Assembly: GCA_017516885.1 (NCBI GenBank)
Contig: JAFXAR010000041.1
Span: 1-46,227 of the forward strand
Direction: 5' to 3'
Origin: Bacteroidaceae bacterium
Lineage (GTDB): Bacteria; Bacteroidota; Bacteroidia; Bacteroidales; Bacteroidaceae
Length of the DNA stretch: 46,227 nucleotides
This document shows positions 1-7,420 of this stretch, piece by piece. Numbering within the stretch: the first letter of the stretch is position 1; each line of letters starts with the position of its first letter. A program made the position numbers and the translations under genes. The notes beneath the pieces are model-generated. The model made no database searches and was not told where the DNA came from. It was given only the letters and a program-made list of their open reading frames with translations.

Positions 1-472
1 AAGTGAGTTAAAACCATTGCTAAACTTTTTAACTAAAAACAGCCTTCAATCAGCTATTGTAACGACCATAAGTAAATACACATACAAACAAATGAGTGAA
101 GTAGGATTACAATATATACCAGCTGCTTTGTATGCGTATATTGTAGGCGATAATACCATTAAACAGCGCCATGTACAAAATATCGGATAACCAATAGCTC
201 AGATACATATTATCATAGCCGACTGGAATGTGAAACTATTAATTTGTAATATATCAGAGTTCATTAACATACAACCTCAAGCAGGAACTGAAATAAGTTA
301 AGCGCGCTACCAGAATGCGCTACCGGTTTCAAAAAGCAATGTAAGGTTTTAATATACAACTAGATATTAAAATGCCGTACGCACCGCAAAAAAATCGGAC
401 TTATAAAAGTTCGATTTTTTTGTTTGTCAATACACCTTAAACACAACTATCGGCTCAGCAGAAATCATCCGT
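1..472. other. Intergenic stretch without a convincing gene
   Basis: AT-rich sequence with no recognisable protein. A 32-codon reading frame at 92-190 (plus) has no family resemblance and is not called. A short direct repeat, GCGCTACC at 304-311 and 317-324, read on the minus strand looks like two tRNA D-arm pieces (GGTAGCGC), perhaps a tRNA remnant, but no full cloverleaf can be folded. The stretch ends in a hairpin terminator at 388-422. Confidence 0.6.
388..422 (+). terminator. Hairpin terminator
   Basis: The arms AAAAAATCGGAC and GTTCGATTTTTT enclose an AT-rich loop; one position is a G-U pair, and a T run follows on the plus strand. It lies 50 bases before the acyltransferase start and so probably ends a transcript entering the window from the left. 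The A-rich left arm would also let it act on the minus strand. Confidence 0.6.
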
Positions 473-1501
473 ATGAAAAACGAACATAGCGAAATCCACT
501 TTTTAAGGCTGGCAGCCACAATGGCTGTTGTAATGCTGCACACAAGCAGTGGCATTTACGGCAACTGGGACAATTATACAAGCGATGCAAATTCCGACAA
601 AAGCATTTTTGCCCTTTATATCCACCTTTCCGAATGGGGCGTTCCTGTGTTCCTGCTTATTAGTGGAGCTCTGCTTTTATCGCCCGAAAGAGATACCAGC
701 TACAAAGCCATCTTCAAAAAATATTTAAGAAGAATATTTTGGGCTTTATTGATATTCGCACTGCCAATGACCTTGTCGGAATCTTTTTTGGAGAACAGGG
801 GTGAAAGCATCCTTTACACTCTTTATGACGGGGTTACAGACTGGTTGCGCGGACACTCATGGGCTCATTTATGGTATCTTTATATGCTAATAGGCATATA
901 TCTCATAACACCAATAATAAAACCGTTCGCAGTAGCAGCAAACGACAGGGATTTGGAAATTGCACTATGCACACTGTTTTTCCTTTCAATGCTTTTGCCA
1001 ACTATATCAGACAACATGACACCCATTGAAGGATACCTGCTGCTGTCGCCGCCGTATATATTCATATATATGCTTGGGTACTATCTGCATTCACGCGCCG
1101 AACACCACAAGATTTTCAGGAGCAAAGGTTTATGGATTGCGGTCTTCGCCGCAGCAACTGCTGCAACAACGCTTGGAGTATTCACAAAGGACTCACTCGG
1201 CGGATGGACGGAACTTGCCTGGTTTCCCTTGGCTATTGCCATATTTATGCTTGCCAAACTGACGCACATCAACTGGGGCATTGCAAGAAAAGCAGCACCC
1301 TACTGTTTCGGGGTATATCTGCTACACCCTGTATTTGTAAATTTGAGCTATAAGATATTGAATATCACACCACTCAATTCTTTGGACACAATACCCTGTG
1401 CCATTACCATACCACTGTTTTTCGTTATTTTCACCGCACTTGCATTCGGCGCTGCATACATTGTCTCAAAAATTCCTTTTATAAAAAAATTGGCGATATA
1501 A
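473..1501 (+). CDS. Membrane acyltransferase, family 3
   Basis: 342 residues, nearly all hydrophobic, with about ten membrane segments. The N-terminus carries the family signature of an Arg in the first helix followed by a His in the same segment (FLRLAATMAVVMLHTSSG, residues about 10-27), which in acyltransferase-3 proteins is the presumed site of acyl transfer. Such enzymes O-acetylate or O-acylate cell-surface polysaccharide, LPS or peptidoglycan using cytoplasmic acyl donors. The ATG at 473 is used because it starts the conserved N-terminal helix directly. No glycan gene lies next to it, so the substrate cannot be inferred. It stands alone, with a terminator upstream and a convergent gene pair downstream. 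Confidence 0.88.
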   Translation: MKNEHSEIHFLRLAATMAVVMLHTSSGIYGNWDNYTSDANSDKSIFALYIHLSEWGVPVFLLISGALLLSPERDTSYKAIFKKYLRRIFWALLIFALPMTLSESFLENRGESILYTLYDGVTDWLRGHSWAHLWYLYMLIGIYLITPIIKPFAVAANDRDLEIALCTLFFLSMLLPTISDNMTPIEGYLLLSPPYIFIYMLGYYLHSRAEHHKIFRSKGLWIAVFAAATAATTLGVFTKDSLGGWTELAWFPLAIAIFMLAKLTHINWGIARKAAPYCFGVYLLHPVFVNLSYKILNITPLNSLDTIPCAITIPLFFVIFTALAFGAAYIVSKIPFIKKLAI

Positions 1502-1732
1502 ATTTAAACAGCTTCTAACAATCACAGCCAACTGCTGTTTTTTTGCGGTTTTATTGTTTTGGACAGCCCCAACGTGCCACCGAGCACCTTCAGAACAAGA
1601 AGTGCAAGAACATCGCCAATGCTGATATGAAAAGTCTTGCCACCTAAATGCGAAGCATATTGCAAGAACCGGCCTTTGCTAACCAACGGGGTGATAGTCC
1701 ACACATCAAGCGTACATGCAGCCATAATATAC

Positions 1733-1772
1733 AATGAAAAGCGGTTTCCCATAAGAGAAACCGCTTTTCATT
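1733..1772. terminator. Perfect 16-bp hairpin, terminator of the repeat-protein gene
   Basis: The arms 1733-1748 and 1757-1772 (AATGAAAAGCGGTTTC and its exact complement) enclose an 8-base loop. It starts 15 bases past the stop of the minus-strand gene at 1787-2188. The A run on the plus strand becomes a T run on the minus strand, and the mirror arm gives T's on the plus strand as well, so it should stop transcription from both sides. Confidence 0.8.
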
Positions 1773-1786
1773 TGTTTTCTGCGAAA

Positions 1787-2188
1787 TTACTTGTTAGTTT
1801 TCTTAGCAGCCTTTCCAGGAGCAGCCTTAGGACCGGCTGCTCTTACTGCAGCCTTTCCAGGAGCACCCTTTACAGCAGCCTTAGGACCAGCGGCTCTTAC
1901 TGCTGCCTTTCCAGGAGCAGCCTTTGCAGCAGCCTTAGGACCGGCCGCTTTTACTGCAGCCTTTCCAGGAGCACCCTTTACAGCAGCCTTAGGACCAGCG
2001 GCTCTTACAGCAGCCTTAGGACCAGCGGCTCTTACTGCTGCCTTGGGGCCTGCAGCTCTTACAGCACCCTTAACAGCCTCTTTTGTTGCCTCTTTCTTGG
2101 CAGCAACTTCGCCATCGTTCGCAACCTGAGCGTTTGCAGTAAAGCCCAAGGCAACAAACAACATCATTACAAAAAGTTTTGCTTTCAT
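1787..2188 (-). CDS. Exported Ala/Lys/Pro nonapeptide-repeat protein (histone H1-tail-like)
   Basis: 133 residues. Residues 1-21 form a clear signal peptide (MKAKLFVMMLFVALGFTANA, cut before or after Gln21). The rest is low complexity: after an opening VANDGEVAAKKEATKEAV come about nine tandem 9-residue units of the forms RAAGPKAAV and KGAPGKAAV, then PGKAAKKTNK. The mature chain has only a few acidic residues near its start and is strongly basic, like the tails of histone H1, Hc1 or AlgP. Unlike those it is exported. The DNA shows matching 27-bp repeats, so copy number can vary by slippage. A minus-strand promoter at 2234-2264 and a perfect terminator downstream make it a self-contained transcription unit. 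Possible roles are binding extracellular DNA or anionic glycan; function is unknown. Confidence 0.85.
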   Translation of the reverse strand: MKAKLFVMMLFVALGFTANAQVANDGEVAAKKEATKEAVKGAVRAAGPKAAVRAAGPKAAVRAAGPKAAVKGAPGKAAVKAAGPKAAAKAAPGKAAVRAAGPKAAVKGAPGKAAVRAAGPKAAPGKAAKKTNK

Positions 2189-2233
2189 TGTTTAGAATTT
2201 TATGTTAATAAATATCGTTTTCGTAACGGGGCG

Positions 2234-2264
2234 CAAAATTACTAAAAAATCTTAAAACACGCAA
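2234..2264 (-). promoter_or_regulatory. Bacteroidetes-type promoter of the repeat-protein gene
   Basis: Read on the minus strand: TTG at 2264-2262, 20 bases, then TAATTTTG at 2241-2234. This fits the -33/-7 consensus of the Bacteroidetes primary sigma factor and leaves a leader of about 40 bases before the start codon at 2188. Confidence 0.55.
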
Positions 2265-2489
2265 TCTTTTTTTAATTTTATTTTACAAACAGAACATCAT
2301 ATTTATTTGAAATAGAGGATTCAACGGCAAATTTAGAACAAAATATCGGTTACACAACCGACAAAGCTTTGCAGATAAGCGTATATTTCCATATCCCATT
2401 ATTTAATTTCCCGTTTACAACACTATGCTTTTTGTATTTATTCAGCAAATCTGGCACATGGCAAACATACCCTGCACTCGCTGTAATCA

Positions 2490-2540
2490 TGTTTCTCGCT
2501 CGTTTGTTGCTCATATTTGCGCTGCGCGCGAACATGCAAG
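2490..2540 (+). promoter_or_regulatory. Promoter-like element similar to 34499-34545
   Basis: The block TTTCTCGCTCGTTTGTTGCT followed by CATATTTGCG closely matches the sequence in front of the metallophosphoesterase gene, where the -7 box is a perfect TATCTTTG. Here the -7 is a poorer CATATTTG. No gene follows in this orientation for 600 bases; a hairpin follows within about 100 bases. Confidence 0.4.
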
Positions 2541-2601
2541 ACAAGAGATAAATATACCCTTTAAAAAAGTGAGGGCGGTCGCCCGGGAAATCATTTTCAC
2601 A

Positions 2602-2643
2602 AACTAACACCCACGTTAGAATGCTCTAGCGTGGGTGTTAGTT
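2602..2643. terminator. Long hairpin between hypothetical genes
   Basis: The arms AACTAACACCCACG (2602-2615) and its exact complement (2630-2643) continue inward through a T-G pair and TAGA/TCTA to a 4-base loop, giving about 19 pairs. No strong T run follows on either strand. It lies 53 bases beyond the stop of the minus-strand gene at 2697-3329 and may end that transcript, or a small RNA arriving from 2526 on the plus strand. Confidence 0.5.
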
Positions 2644-2696
2644 CAAAAAGAGGGCTTTTGCCCCGGCATCACCAAAAAAAAGCGGACAGCAACGGA

Positions 2697-3329
2697 CTAC
2701 ATATCCCCTATTATCGGCTTGGGCAAGTATCGGGACATACGCTCCCGATACTCCTGCTCTGTCGCCCTAACGATCAATCCGCGAAATTCGTAATATACCA
2801 TATCGGCATAATCTAAATAATAGACAGTTTTATCGCCACGCCCCTTCTCGTAAATTGTTTTTCTAGGCGCACTGAACATATAGCGGGGATTCTCCTCTAA
2901 TTCGCCAAAGCTCCTTGGTGCATAGATATACTCCTCGCCGGAATCTCCTGAATCATCATTGCTGCCCTTAGCGCTGTATTCAACCGAAAAGAGCTTAAGC
3001 TCTCTGTCAGTTTCATTGCTGTAATATGTTGAGAAGAATGAAATATCATGCTTTACGCCACTTCCATCGACGTACGAAAAGAGATAGTGCCCCTCTTCGT
3101 ATTTATCATTGTCGTAAATAGTATAAACCTCGGAGACAAACACATGCACTAATGCACAAACAATCGCAGCAAAGCCGCCTGGATACACAATTACACAGAA
3201 AATTACACTACGGAGTATATTTTTTATACCACTTAGATACACCTCTCTATTTTTAGAGATATAAAATATTCCCAAAAGGCTAAAAATTACACTAAGAACA
3301 ATAAATACAATAACTAAATCAATCTTCAT
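2697..3329 (-). CDS. Hypothetical two-helix membrane protein
   Basis: 210 residues, family not recognised. Residues 3-24 and about 38-66 are hydrophobic helices; the remaining 140 residues are soluble, acidic and rich in Tyr, with no Cys and no obvious catalytic motif. The second half contains a stretch rich in Asp, Ser and Gly (residues about 122-132). The arrangement is that of an inner-membrane protein with a C-terminal domain outside the bilayer. A TAACTTCG -7-like box on the minus strand (3364-3357) precedes the start. It stands alone between a hairpin and the tRNA. The layout resembles small proteins of the DUF3592 kind, but I cannot assign it. Confidence 0.7.
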   Translation of the reverse strand: MKIDLVIVFIVLSVIFSLLGIFYISKNREVYLSGIKNILRSVIFCVIVYPGGFAAIVCALVHVFVSEVYTIYDNDKYEEGHYLFSYVDGSGVKHDISFFSTYYSNETDRELKLFSVEYSAKGSNDDSGDSGEEYIYAPRSFGELEENPRYMFSAPRKTIYEKGRGDKTVYYLDYADMVYYEFRGLIVRATEQEYRERMSRYLPKPIIGDM

Positions 3330-3508
3330 AGGACTACAGTTTTATGTTAACTTTTGCGAAGTTATGCAAAAAACCGCCATATAAAACAAAAAAAACAATT
3401 TATTTCAATTAAGAAGCTTTTTAAATTTCTAAAAAGCACCCCAAACAGTCAAGCACTGCACCCAATTACACATTACGAAGAAGTTTTTTAACGAAAAAGG
3501 CGAAAAAA

Positions 3509-3540
3509 TTTGCTGCTTTGAAATTATAGACTTATCTTTG
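3509..3540 (+). promoter_or_regulatory. Promoter of the tRNA gene
   Basis: TTTG (3509-3512), 20 bases, then TATCTTTG (3533-3540), a perfect match to the Bacteroidetes -33/-7 consensus, 17 bases before the mature tRNA begins. Confidence 0.8.
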
Positions 3541-3557
3541 CACCGCAAAAGTGCAAT

Positions 3558-3631
3558 GGCGAGATAGCTCAGCTGGTTAGAGCGCATGATTCATAATCAT
3601 GAGGTCCCCGGTTCAATCCCGGGTCTCGCTA
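3558..3631 (+). tRNA. tRNA-Met (anticodon CAT)
   Basis: A complete cloverleaf of 74 bases. The acceptor arm GGCGAGA pairs with TCTCGCT (first pair G-U), the D-arm is GCTC/GAGC, the anticodon stem CATGA/TCATG encloses the loop TTCATAA, and the T-arm is CCCGG/CCGGG. The CCA end is not encoded. CAT could also be read as the Ile-2 tRNA whose C is modified to lysidine, or as initiator Met. The stem sequences and the paired first position favour elongator Met, but this is not certain. Confidence 0.9.
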
Positions 3632-3736
3632 CTGAAGCGGAGAAAGTTGAAAAACTCTCTCCGTTTTTTGTTTCAAATTTTCAACCTCCCAGGTTGGACA
3701 CACAATATAGCAACCAAAATCAAAAAAAACATAACT

Positions 3737-4591
3737 ATGAAACAGAATCTATTGTTTATTCTAATCATCGGCCTGTGCGCGGGGCTTTCAAGCTGCGGCA
3801 AGGAGGAGTACATGGACTATGAAGTCTATGGCCTGAACACTCCTGTGAAATCTGTTAAAGTAAAAACCTACAAAGCTATCAGCAAATTTGGCGAAGTTAC
3901 AAAGGGCGATATGATGAGAGAGGGGAATTACCGCATTGAATTCAATTCCGCAGGCAACATTGAGACGATGAAACAGTTTGACGAAAATGGCGAACTGTCA
4001 GAACTTATAAAGTGCAAGTTCAAGGACGACGGCGTATACATGACAGAAATGTGTGCTTACGATAAAGAGGACAAAGAGATTTACCGTATAATAAATGAAT
4101 ATGACGGTGATTATGTAAACAAAACAACGCGAGAGCATTTCTTTGACTTTGACAGCACTGTGCATACTACTGAGTTCAAGCGCGACGGTAAATGGATTAC
4201 CGAAGCTAAGCATTACCGCAATGGCGAGTTAGTGTCAAAAGTAGTGTACTCCAAGAACGATGAGAGCGGTTCGGAATGGATTGAATATGCGGCCGATGGC
4301 AGTAAAGAGACGAAAGGTTCAATAGAACTGGACGAATGGCGACTCACCAAACGCTGCATGGGTGATTTCTGCTGTACAGTTGAATGGAATGAGAAGAACT
4401 TGCCGGTATATGTCAAAAATGCCACTCTTTTCAACAACACCCTAATTGCATTTACAGCTGATGAGGGCTCTGTATTTTATGCAGAATATGAGTATGACAA
4501 GGAGGGCAACTGGATTAAGCAGATTATTTACAAAGGCGACAATATGAAACCTTATTCAATTTCAATAAGAGATATTGATTATGGGGATTAA
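3737..4591 (+). CDS. Surface-exposed lipoprotein, function unknown
   Basis: 284 residues. The signal peptide ends in the lipobox LSSC (Cys20), followed by GKEE, which fits the Bacteroidetes lipoprotein export signal (a Lys or Gln and then two acidic residues), so the mature protein is expected on the outer face of the outer membrane. The body is beta-rich with loose repeats of the kind 'EYDKEGNWIKQIIYKGD', as seen in MORN-like or RHS-like Bacteroidetes lipoproteins of unknown function. An upstream extension of the frame runs into the tRNA; the ATG at 3737 is chosen because it starts the signal peptide. The gene may be transcribed by read-through from the tRNA promoter. It ends just before a 23-bp hairpin. 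Confidence 0.8.
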   Translation: MKQNLLFILIIGLCAGLSSCGKEEYMDYEVYGLNTPVKSVKVKTYKAISKFGEVTKGDMMREGNYRIEFNSAGNIETMKQFDENGELSELIKCKFKDDGVYMTEMCAYDKEDKEIYRIINEYDGDYVNKTTREHFFDFDSTVHTTEFKRDGKWITEAKHYRNGELVSKVVYSKNDESGSEWIEYAADGSKETKGSIELDEWRLTKRCMGDFCCTVEWNEKNLPVYVKNATLFNNTLIAFTADEGSVFYAEYEYDKEGNWIKQIIYKGDNMKPYSISIRDIDYGD

Positions 4592-4603
4592 GAAACAGTT
4601 TCT

Positions 4604-4656
4604 CCGTTAATTGAATGAGGAGCGGCCTTTGAAGCCGCTCCTCATTCAATTAACGG
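4604..4656. terminator. Perfect 23-bp hairpin between convergent genes
   Basis: Arms 4604-4626 and 4634-4656 are exactly complementary with a 7-base loop. The right arm contains the stop codon of the flippase (4650-4652, minus strand), and the left arm begins 12 bases after the lipoprotein stop. Neither strand has a T run after the stem, unusual for an intrinsic terminator; the stem may instead protect the 3' ends of both mRNAs. Confidence 0.7.
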
Positions 4657-6137
4657 AAGTACTTACCTATAACCGGCAGGCTCTTCAGCGGAAGGTCTTT
4701 CCTTATGAAGTAACCTACAAAAACAAGCAGCAGCACCGTATTGCATGCCATCCTCAGTATGCTGTTCTCTACCGGATTCACAATTGACAGTGTATAAACC
4801 ACCGCAAACAGCGCAGTGTATGCAAATATGCTCTTGAGGTCATAGTTTATTGCGTTTCTCTTCTGCCCTATTACATACGACATAACCATAGCAACAAAAT
4901 AGCCGCTGAACGAAGCCCACGCGCATGCAATGTAACCGAATTTGGGAACAAGCAGCAAATTCATCGCAAGCAGCACAGCGCAGCCCACAAATGAGAATAT
5001 CGCGCCCCAATAGGTTTCGTCATTCAGCTTGTACCAGAACGACAGATTGAAGTATATTCCCATGAATATCTCCGCCGCCATTACTATGGGCACAACCTTC
5101 AGGCCTTCCCAATAGGCAGGAGCAACAATGTAGCGCAAAATATCCATGTAGAACACTACAGCAAGGAAGGCAATCATGGCAACAACAATAAAGTATTTCA
5201 TTGCCGTAGCATAGAGCGTCTTGCTGTCCTTGCCCTGGCTGTTGCCGAACACAAACGGTTCGTAGGCATACCTGAAGGCCTGCATGAGCATAGCCATAAT
5301 GGCAGCAACCTTCACCGCCGCGCCATATACGCTCAGTTCCACTATTCCCTTCTGCCCGGGAACAAGATAGGGGTAGAGAATCTTGTCGGCATTCAGGTTG
5401 AGGATTCCGGCAACGCCCAACAAAAGCAGCGGCCACGAATATTTGAGCATGCTCCTGAGCATGGACATATCGGCTGTAAAGCGGAAAAGCCTTAGTTCCG
5501 GGATAAAAAAGAATGTTATGAACGATGTACAGACAAGGTTTATCAGGAACACATAAAATGCCTGGTTGTTGGGTTCGTAGAAACCGCCCAGCAAATCGGG
5601 ATTCTTTGAGTGTATATACGGCAGCAGCAGGAACACAATAAGGTTCAGAGATATATTTGTAAATATGTTCAGCAGCTTGAGTGCAGCAAACTTTATCGGA
5701 CGCTTCTGGAAGCGCAGAAGCCCGAACGGAATAGCCTGCAATGCATCAAGAGACACCACAACCGCCATCATTCCTATGAATTCAGGATTAGACGCATAGC
5801 CAAGAGCACCGGACACCGACGGCATAAAGGCAAACACAAGCAGCAGGAATATGCCGCAGAGCGCACCCACCACCTGCATTGACATTGAAAAAACCTTGTT
5901 AACATTTGCACCGCTCTTGCTTGCGAAGCGGAAGAATGTTGTCTCAAAGCCAAAGGTCAGTATTACAAGCAGTATTGCAGTCCATGCATAGACATTTGTA
6001 ACAACACCATAGTTGCCGCTCTCCACCGTCATTTTTGCCGTGTAGAGGGGGACTAACAGATAATTCAGGAAACGGCCTACAATGCTGCTTACACCATATA
6101 TCACCGTATCCTTTACTAAAGACTGAAGTTTACCCAT
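4650..6137 (-). CDS. Polysaccharide flippase (Wzx/MATE-like)
   Basis: 495 residues with about 14 membrane helices, the layout of polysaccharide-synthesis flippases in the MOP superfamily. The N-terminal MGKLQSLVKDTVIYGVSSIVGRF segment (quoted in part: KDTVIYGVSSIVGRF) is the typical first helix, with Arg and Asn spaced as in Wzx proteins. These carry undecaprenyl-linked sugar units across the inner membrane. Only nine bases separate it from ruvB upstream, so both probably share one mRNA. No glycosyltransferase cluster surrounds it, which fits a conserved housekeeping flippase rather than a capsule-locus Wzx. Its stop codon lies inside a hairpin. Confidence 0.88.
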   Translation of the reverse strand: MGKLQSLVKDTVIYGVSSIVGRFLNYLLVPLYTAKMTVESGNYGVVTNVYAWTAILLVILTFGFETTFFRFASKSGANVNKVFSMSMQVVGALCGIFLLLVFAFMPSVSGALGYASNPEFIGMMAVVVSLDALQAIPFGLLRFQKRPIKFAALKLLNIFTNISLNLIVFLLLPYIHSKNPDLLGGFYEPNNQAFYVFLINLVCTSFITFFFIPELRLFRFTADMSMLRSMLKYSWPLLLLGVAGILNLNADKILYPYLVPGQKGIVELSVYGAAVKVAAIMAMLMQAFRYAYEPFVFGNSQGKDSKTLYATAMKYFIVVAMIAFLAVVFYMDILRYIVAPAYWEGLKVVPIVMAAEIFMGIYFNLSFWYKLNDETYWGAIFSFVGCAVLLAMNLLLVPKFGYIACAWASFSGYFVAMVMSYVIGQKRNAINYDLKSIFAYTALFAVVYTLSIVNPVENSILRMACNTVLLLVFVGYFIRKDLPLKSLPVIGKYFR

Positions 6138-6146
6138 ATATTTTTA

Positions 6147-7166
6147 TTAGAATAGTGTTCCTTGTTCACCGTTGTTATACCGGCTGCGTCCCAAATGCTT
6201 GTAGGCAAGGTCGGTAACCTCGCGGCCGCGCGGGGTGCGCTTTATGAATCCCTCCTTTATCAGATAGGGCTCATAAACCTCCTCAATAGTTCCGGTATCC
6301 TCGCTAAGCGCGGTAGCTATTGTTCCAATGCCCACAGGACCGCCCTTGAACTTGTCAATTATGGTACACAGTATTTTGTTGTCAATCTCGTCGAGGCCGT
6401 ACTTGTCAATGTTAAGCGCCTCAAGCGCCATTTTCGCAATAGCGTTGGTTATGTGGCCGTTGCCCATTACCTGGGCAAAGTCGCGCACGCGGCGCAGCAG
6501 CGCATTTGCGATACGCGGCGTGCCACGGCTGCGCCGTGCAATCTCATAAGTAGCCTCATCGTCAAAAGTAACGCCAAGAATCTGCGCCGAACGGCTGATT
6601 ATGCCCGCAAGCGTCTTGCTGTCATAGTACTCAAGATGCATGTTTATGCCAAAGCGCGCACGCAAGGGAGCTGTGAGCAATCCGCTTCGCGTTGTAGCGC
6701 CGATAAGGGTAAAAGGACTGAGGTCAATCTGTATTGACCTTGCCGAAGGGCCTTTGTCAATAAGTATATCTATTCTGTAGTCCTCCATTGCCGAATAGAG
6801 GTACTCCTCGACTATTGGCGAGAGACGATGGATTTCGTCAATGAAAAGCACGTCGTTTGGTTCAAGCGAGGTAAGAATTCCGGCAAGGTCGCCAGGCTTG
6901 TCAAGCACCGGGCCTGATGTAACCTTGAAGCCCACTCCAAGCTCATTTGCAATAATGTTGCTCAAGGTGGTCTTTCCTAAGCCCGGAGGGCCATGAAGCA
7001 GCACATGGTCGAGCGACTCGCCACGCATGCGGGCAGCCTGAACAAATATCTTAAGGTTGCTCACAATCTTCTCCTGACCGTTGAAATCGGGGAAGGAAAG
7101 AGGCCTTAAAGCATTCTCAAACTCCTTGTCGCTGTTTTTGCCGCGTATATTGAAATCTCCGTTCAT
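6147..7166 (-). CDS. ruvB: Holliday junction branch-migration helicase RuvB
   Basis: 339 residues, the normal length. RuvB forms hexameric rings that drive branch migration with RuvA. Walker [10 protein letters not shown] (59-67) and Walker B LFIDEIHR (106-113) are intact, followed by sensor 1 (GATTRSGLL) and the winged-helix domain with [16 protein letters not shown] near the end. The frame can be extended 13 codons upstream, but the ATG at 7166 gives the conserved family start (MNGDFNIRG). A minus-strand TATTTTTG box (7192-7185) sits just upstream. The flippase follows after nine bases. Confidence 0.97.
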   Translation of the reverse strand: MNGDFNIRGKNSDKEFENALRPLSFPDFNGQEKIVSNLKIFVQAARMRGESLDHVLLHGPPGLGKTTLSNIIANELGVGFKVTSGPVLDKPGDLAGILTSLEPNDVLFIDEIHRLSPIVEEYLYSAMEDYRIDILIDKGPSARSIQIDLSPFTLIGATTRSGLLTAPLRARFGINMHLEYYDSKTLAGIISRSAQILGVTFDDEATYEIARRSRGTPRIANALLRRVRDFAQVMGNGHITNAIAKMALEALNIDKYGLDEIDNKILCTIIDKFKGGPVGIGTIATALSEDTGTIEEVYEPYLIKEGFIKRTPRGREVTDLAYKHLGRSRYNNGEQGTLF

Positions 7167-7263
7167 GCTAAAATATGTTTTATGCAAAAATAGCACACAA
7201 AACATTCATTTTAAAATTTAAGGCATACTTTTTGCAATTCGGCACTGTTTACATTTCAGCACG

Positions 7264-7359
7264 CTACATCCACGCTATGAAAAGCGCAGCGGCCACAATA
7301 AGTGCAAAGAGCAATATTCCCCTGCGCTGCCCCTTGGTAAAATTGAAAAAATCATCCAT
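7264..7359 (-). CDS. 31-residue small membrane protein
   Basis: An ATG at 7359 opens a 31-codon frame beginning MDDFFNFTKGQRRG and continuing as one hydrophobic helix rich in Ala, Leu and Ile, ending Trp-Met and a TAG stop. The start strongly recalls the N-terminus of Bacteroidetes ComEA-like helix-hairpin-helix proteins (an aromatic 'DFF.F.K.ERRGI' segment before a membrane helix), but the DNA-binding part is absent: after the stop the frame soon closes again. It may be a genuine small membrane protein or the remnant of a truncated gene. It lies between the deacylase and ruvB on the same strand. Confidence 0.5.
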   Translation of the reverse strand: MDDFFNFTKGQRRGILLFALIVAAALFIAWM

Positions 7360-7420
7360 TGAAGAGAATTCGGCTTTATTTATTCAACAATTAGAAGTTG
7401 TTTGAATGAGACGAACACCA

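Larger units (their letters stand above)
2189..2696. other. Intergenic stretch: promoter, hairpin, no firm gene
   Basis: The stretch contains the promoter of the repeat protein, an AT-rich stretch, a plus-strand promoter-like element at 2490-2540 that matches one in front of the metallophosphoesterase gene, and a long hairpin at 2602-2643. An 86-codon minus-strand frame (2350-2610) runs through both elements, has no family resemblance and is not called. A small RNA from about 2526 to the hairpin is possible. Confidence 0.5.

Noticed and set aside
92-190. 32-codon plus-strand reading frame
   Set aside because: No promoter, no homologue known to me, composition as expected by chance.
304-324. 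tRNA gene suggested by D-arm-like repeats on the minus strand
   Set aside because: No anticodon or T-arm can be folded around it.
1522-1752. 76-codon minus-strand reading frame
   Set aside because: It starts inside the terminator hairpin of the upstream gene and matches no family I know; a gene remnant cannot be excluded.
1791-2129. Plus-strand reading frame opposite the Ala/Lys repeat protein
   Set aside because: It is a mirror of GC-rich repeat codons; the minus strand has the signal peptide, promoter and terminator.
2350-2610. 86-codon minus-strand reading frame
   Set aside because: It crosses a promoter-like block and starts within a hairpin arm; no family resemblance.
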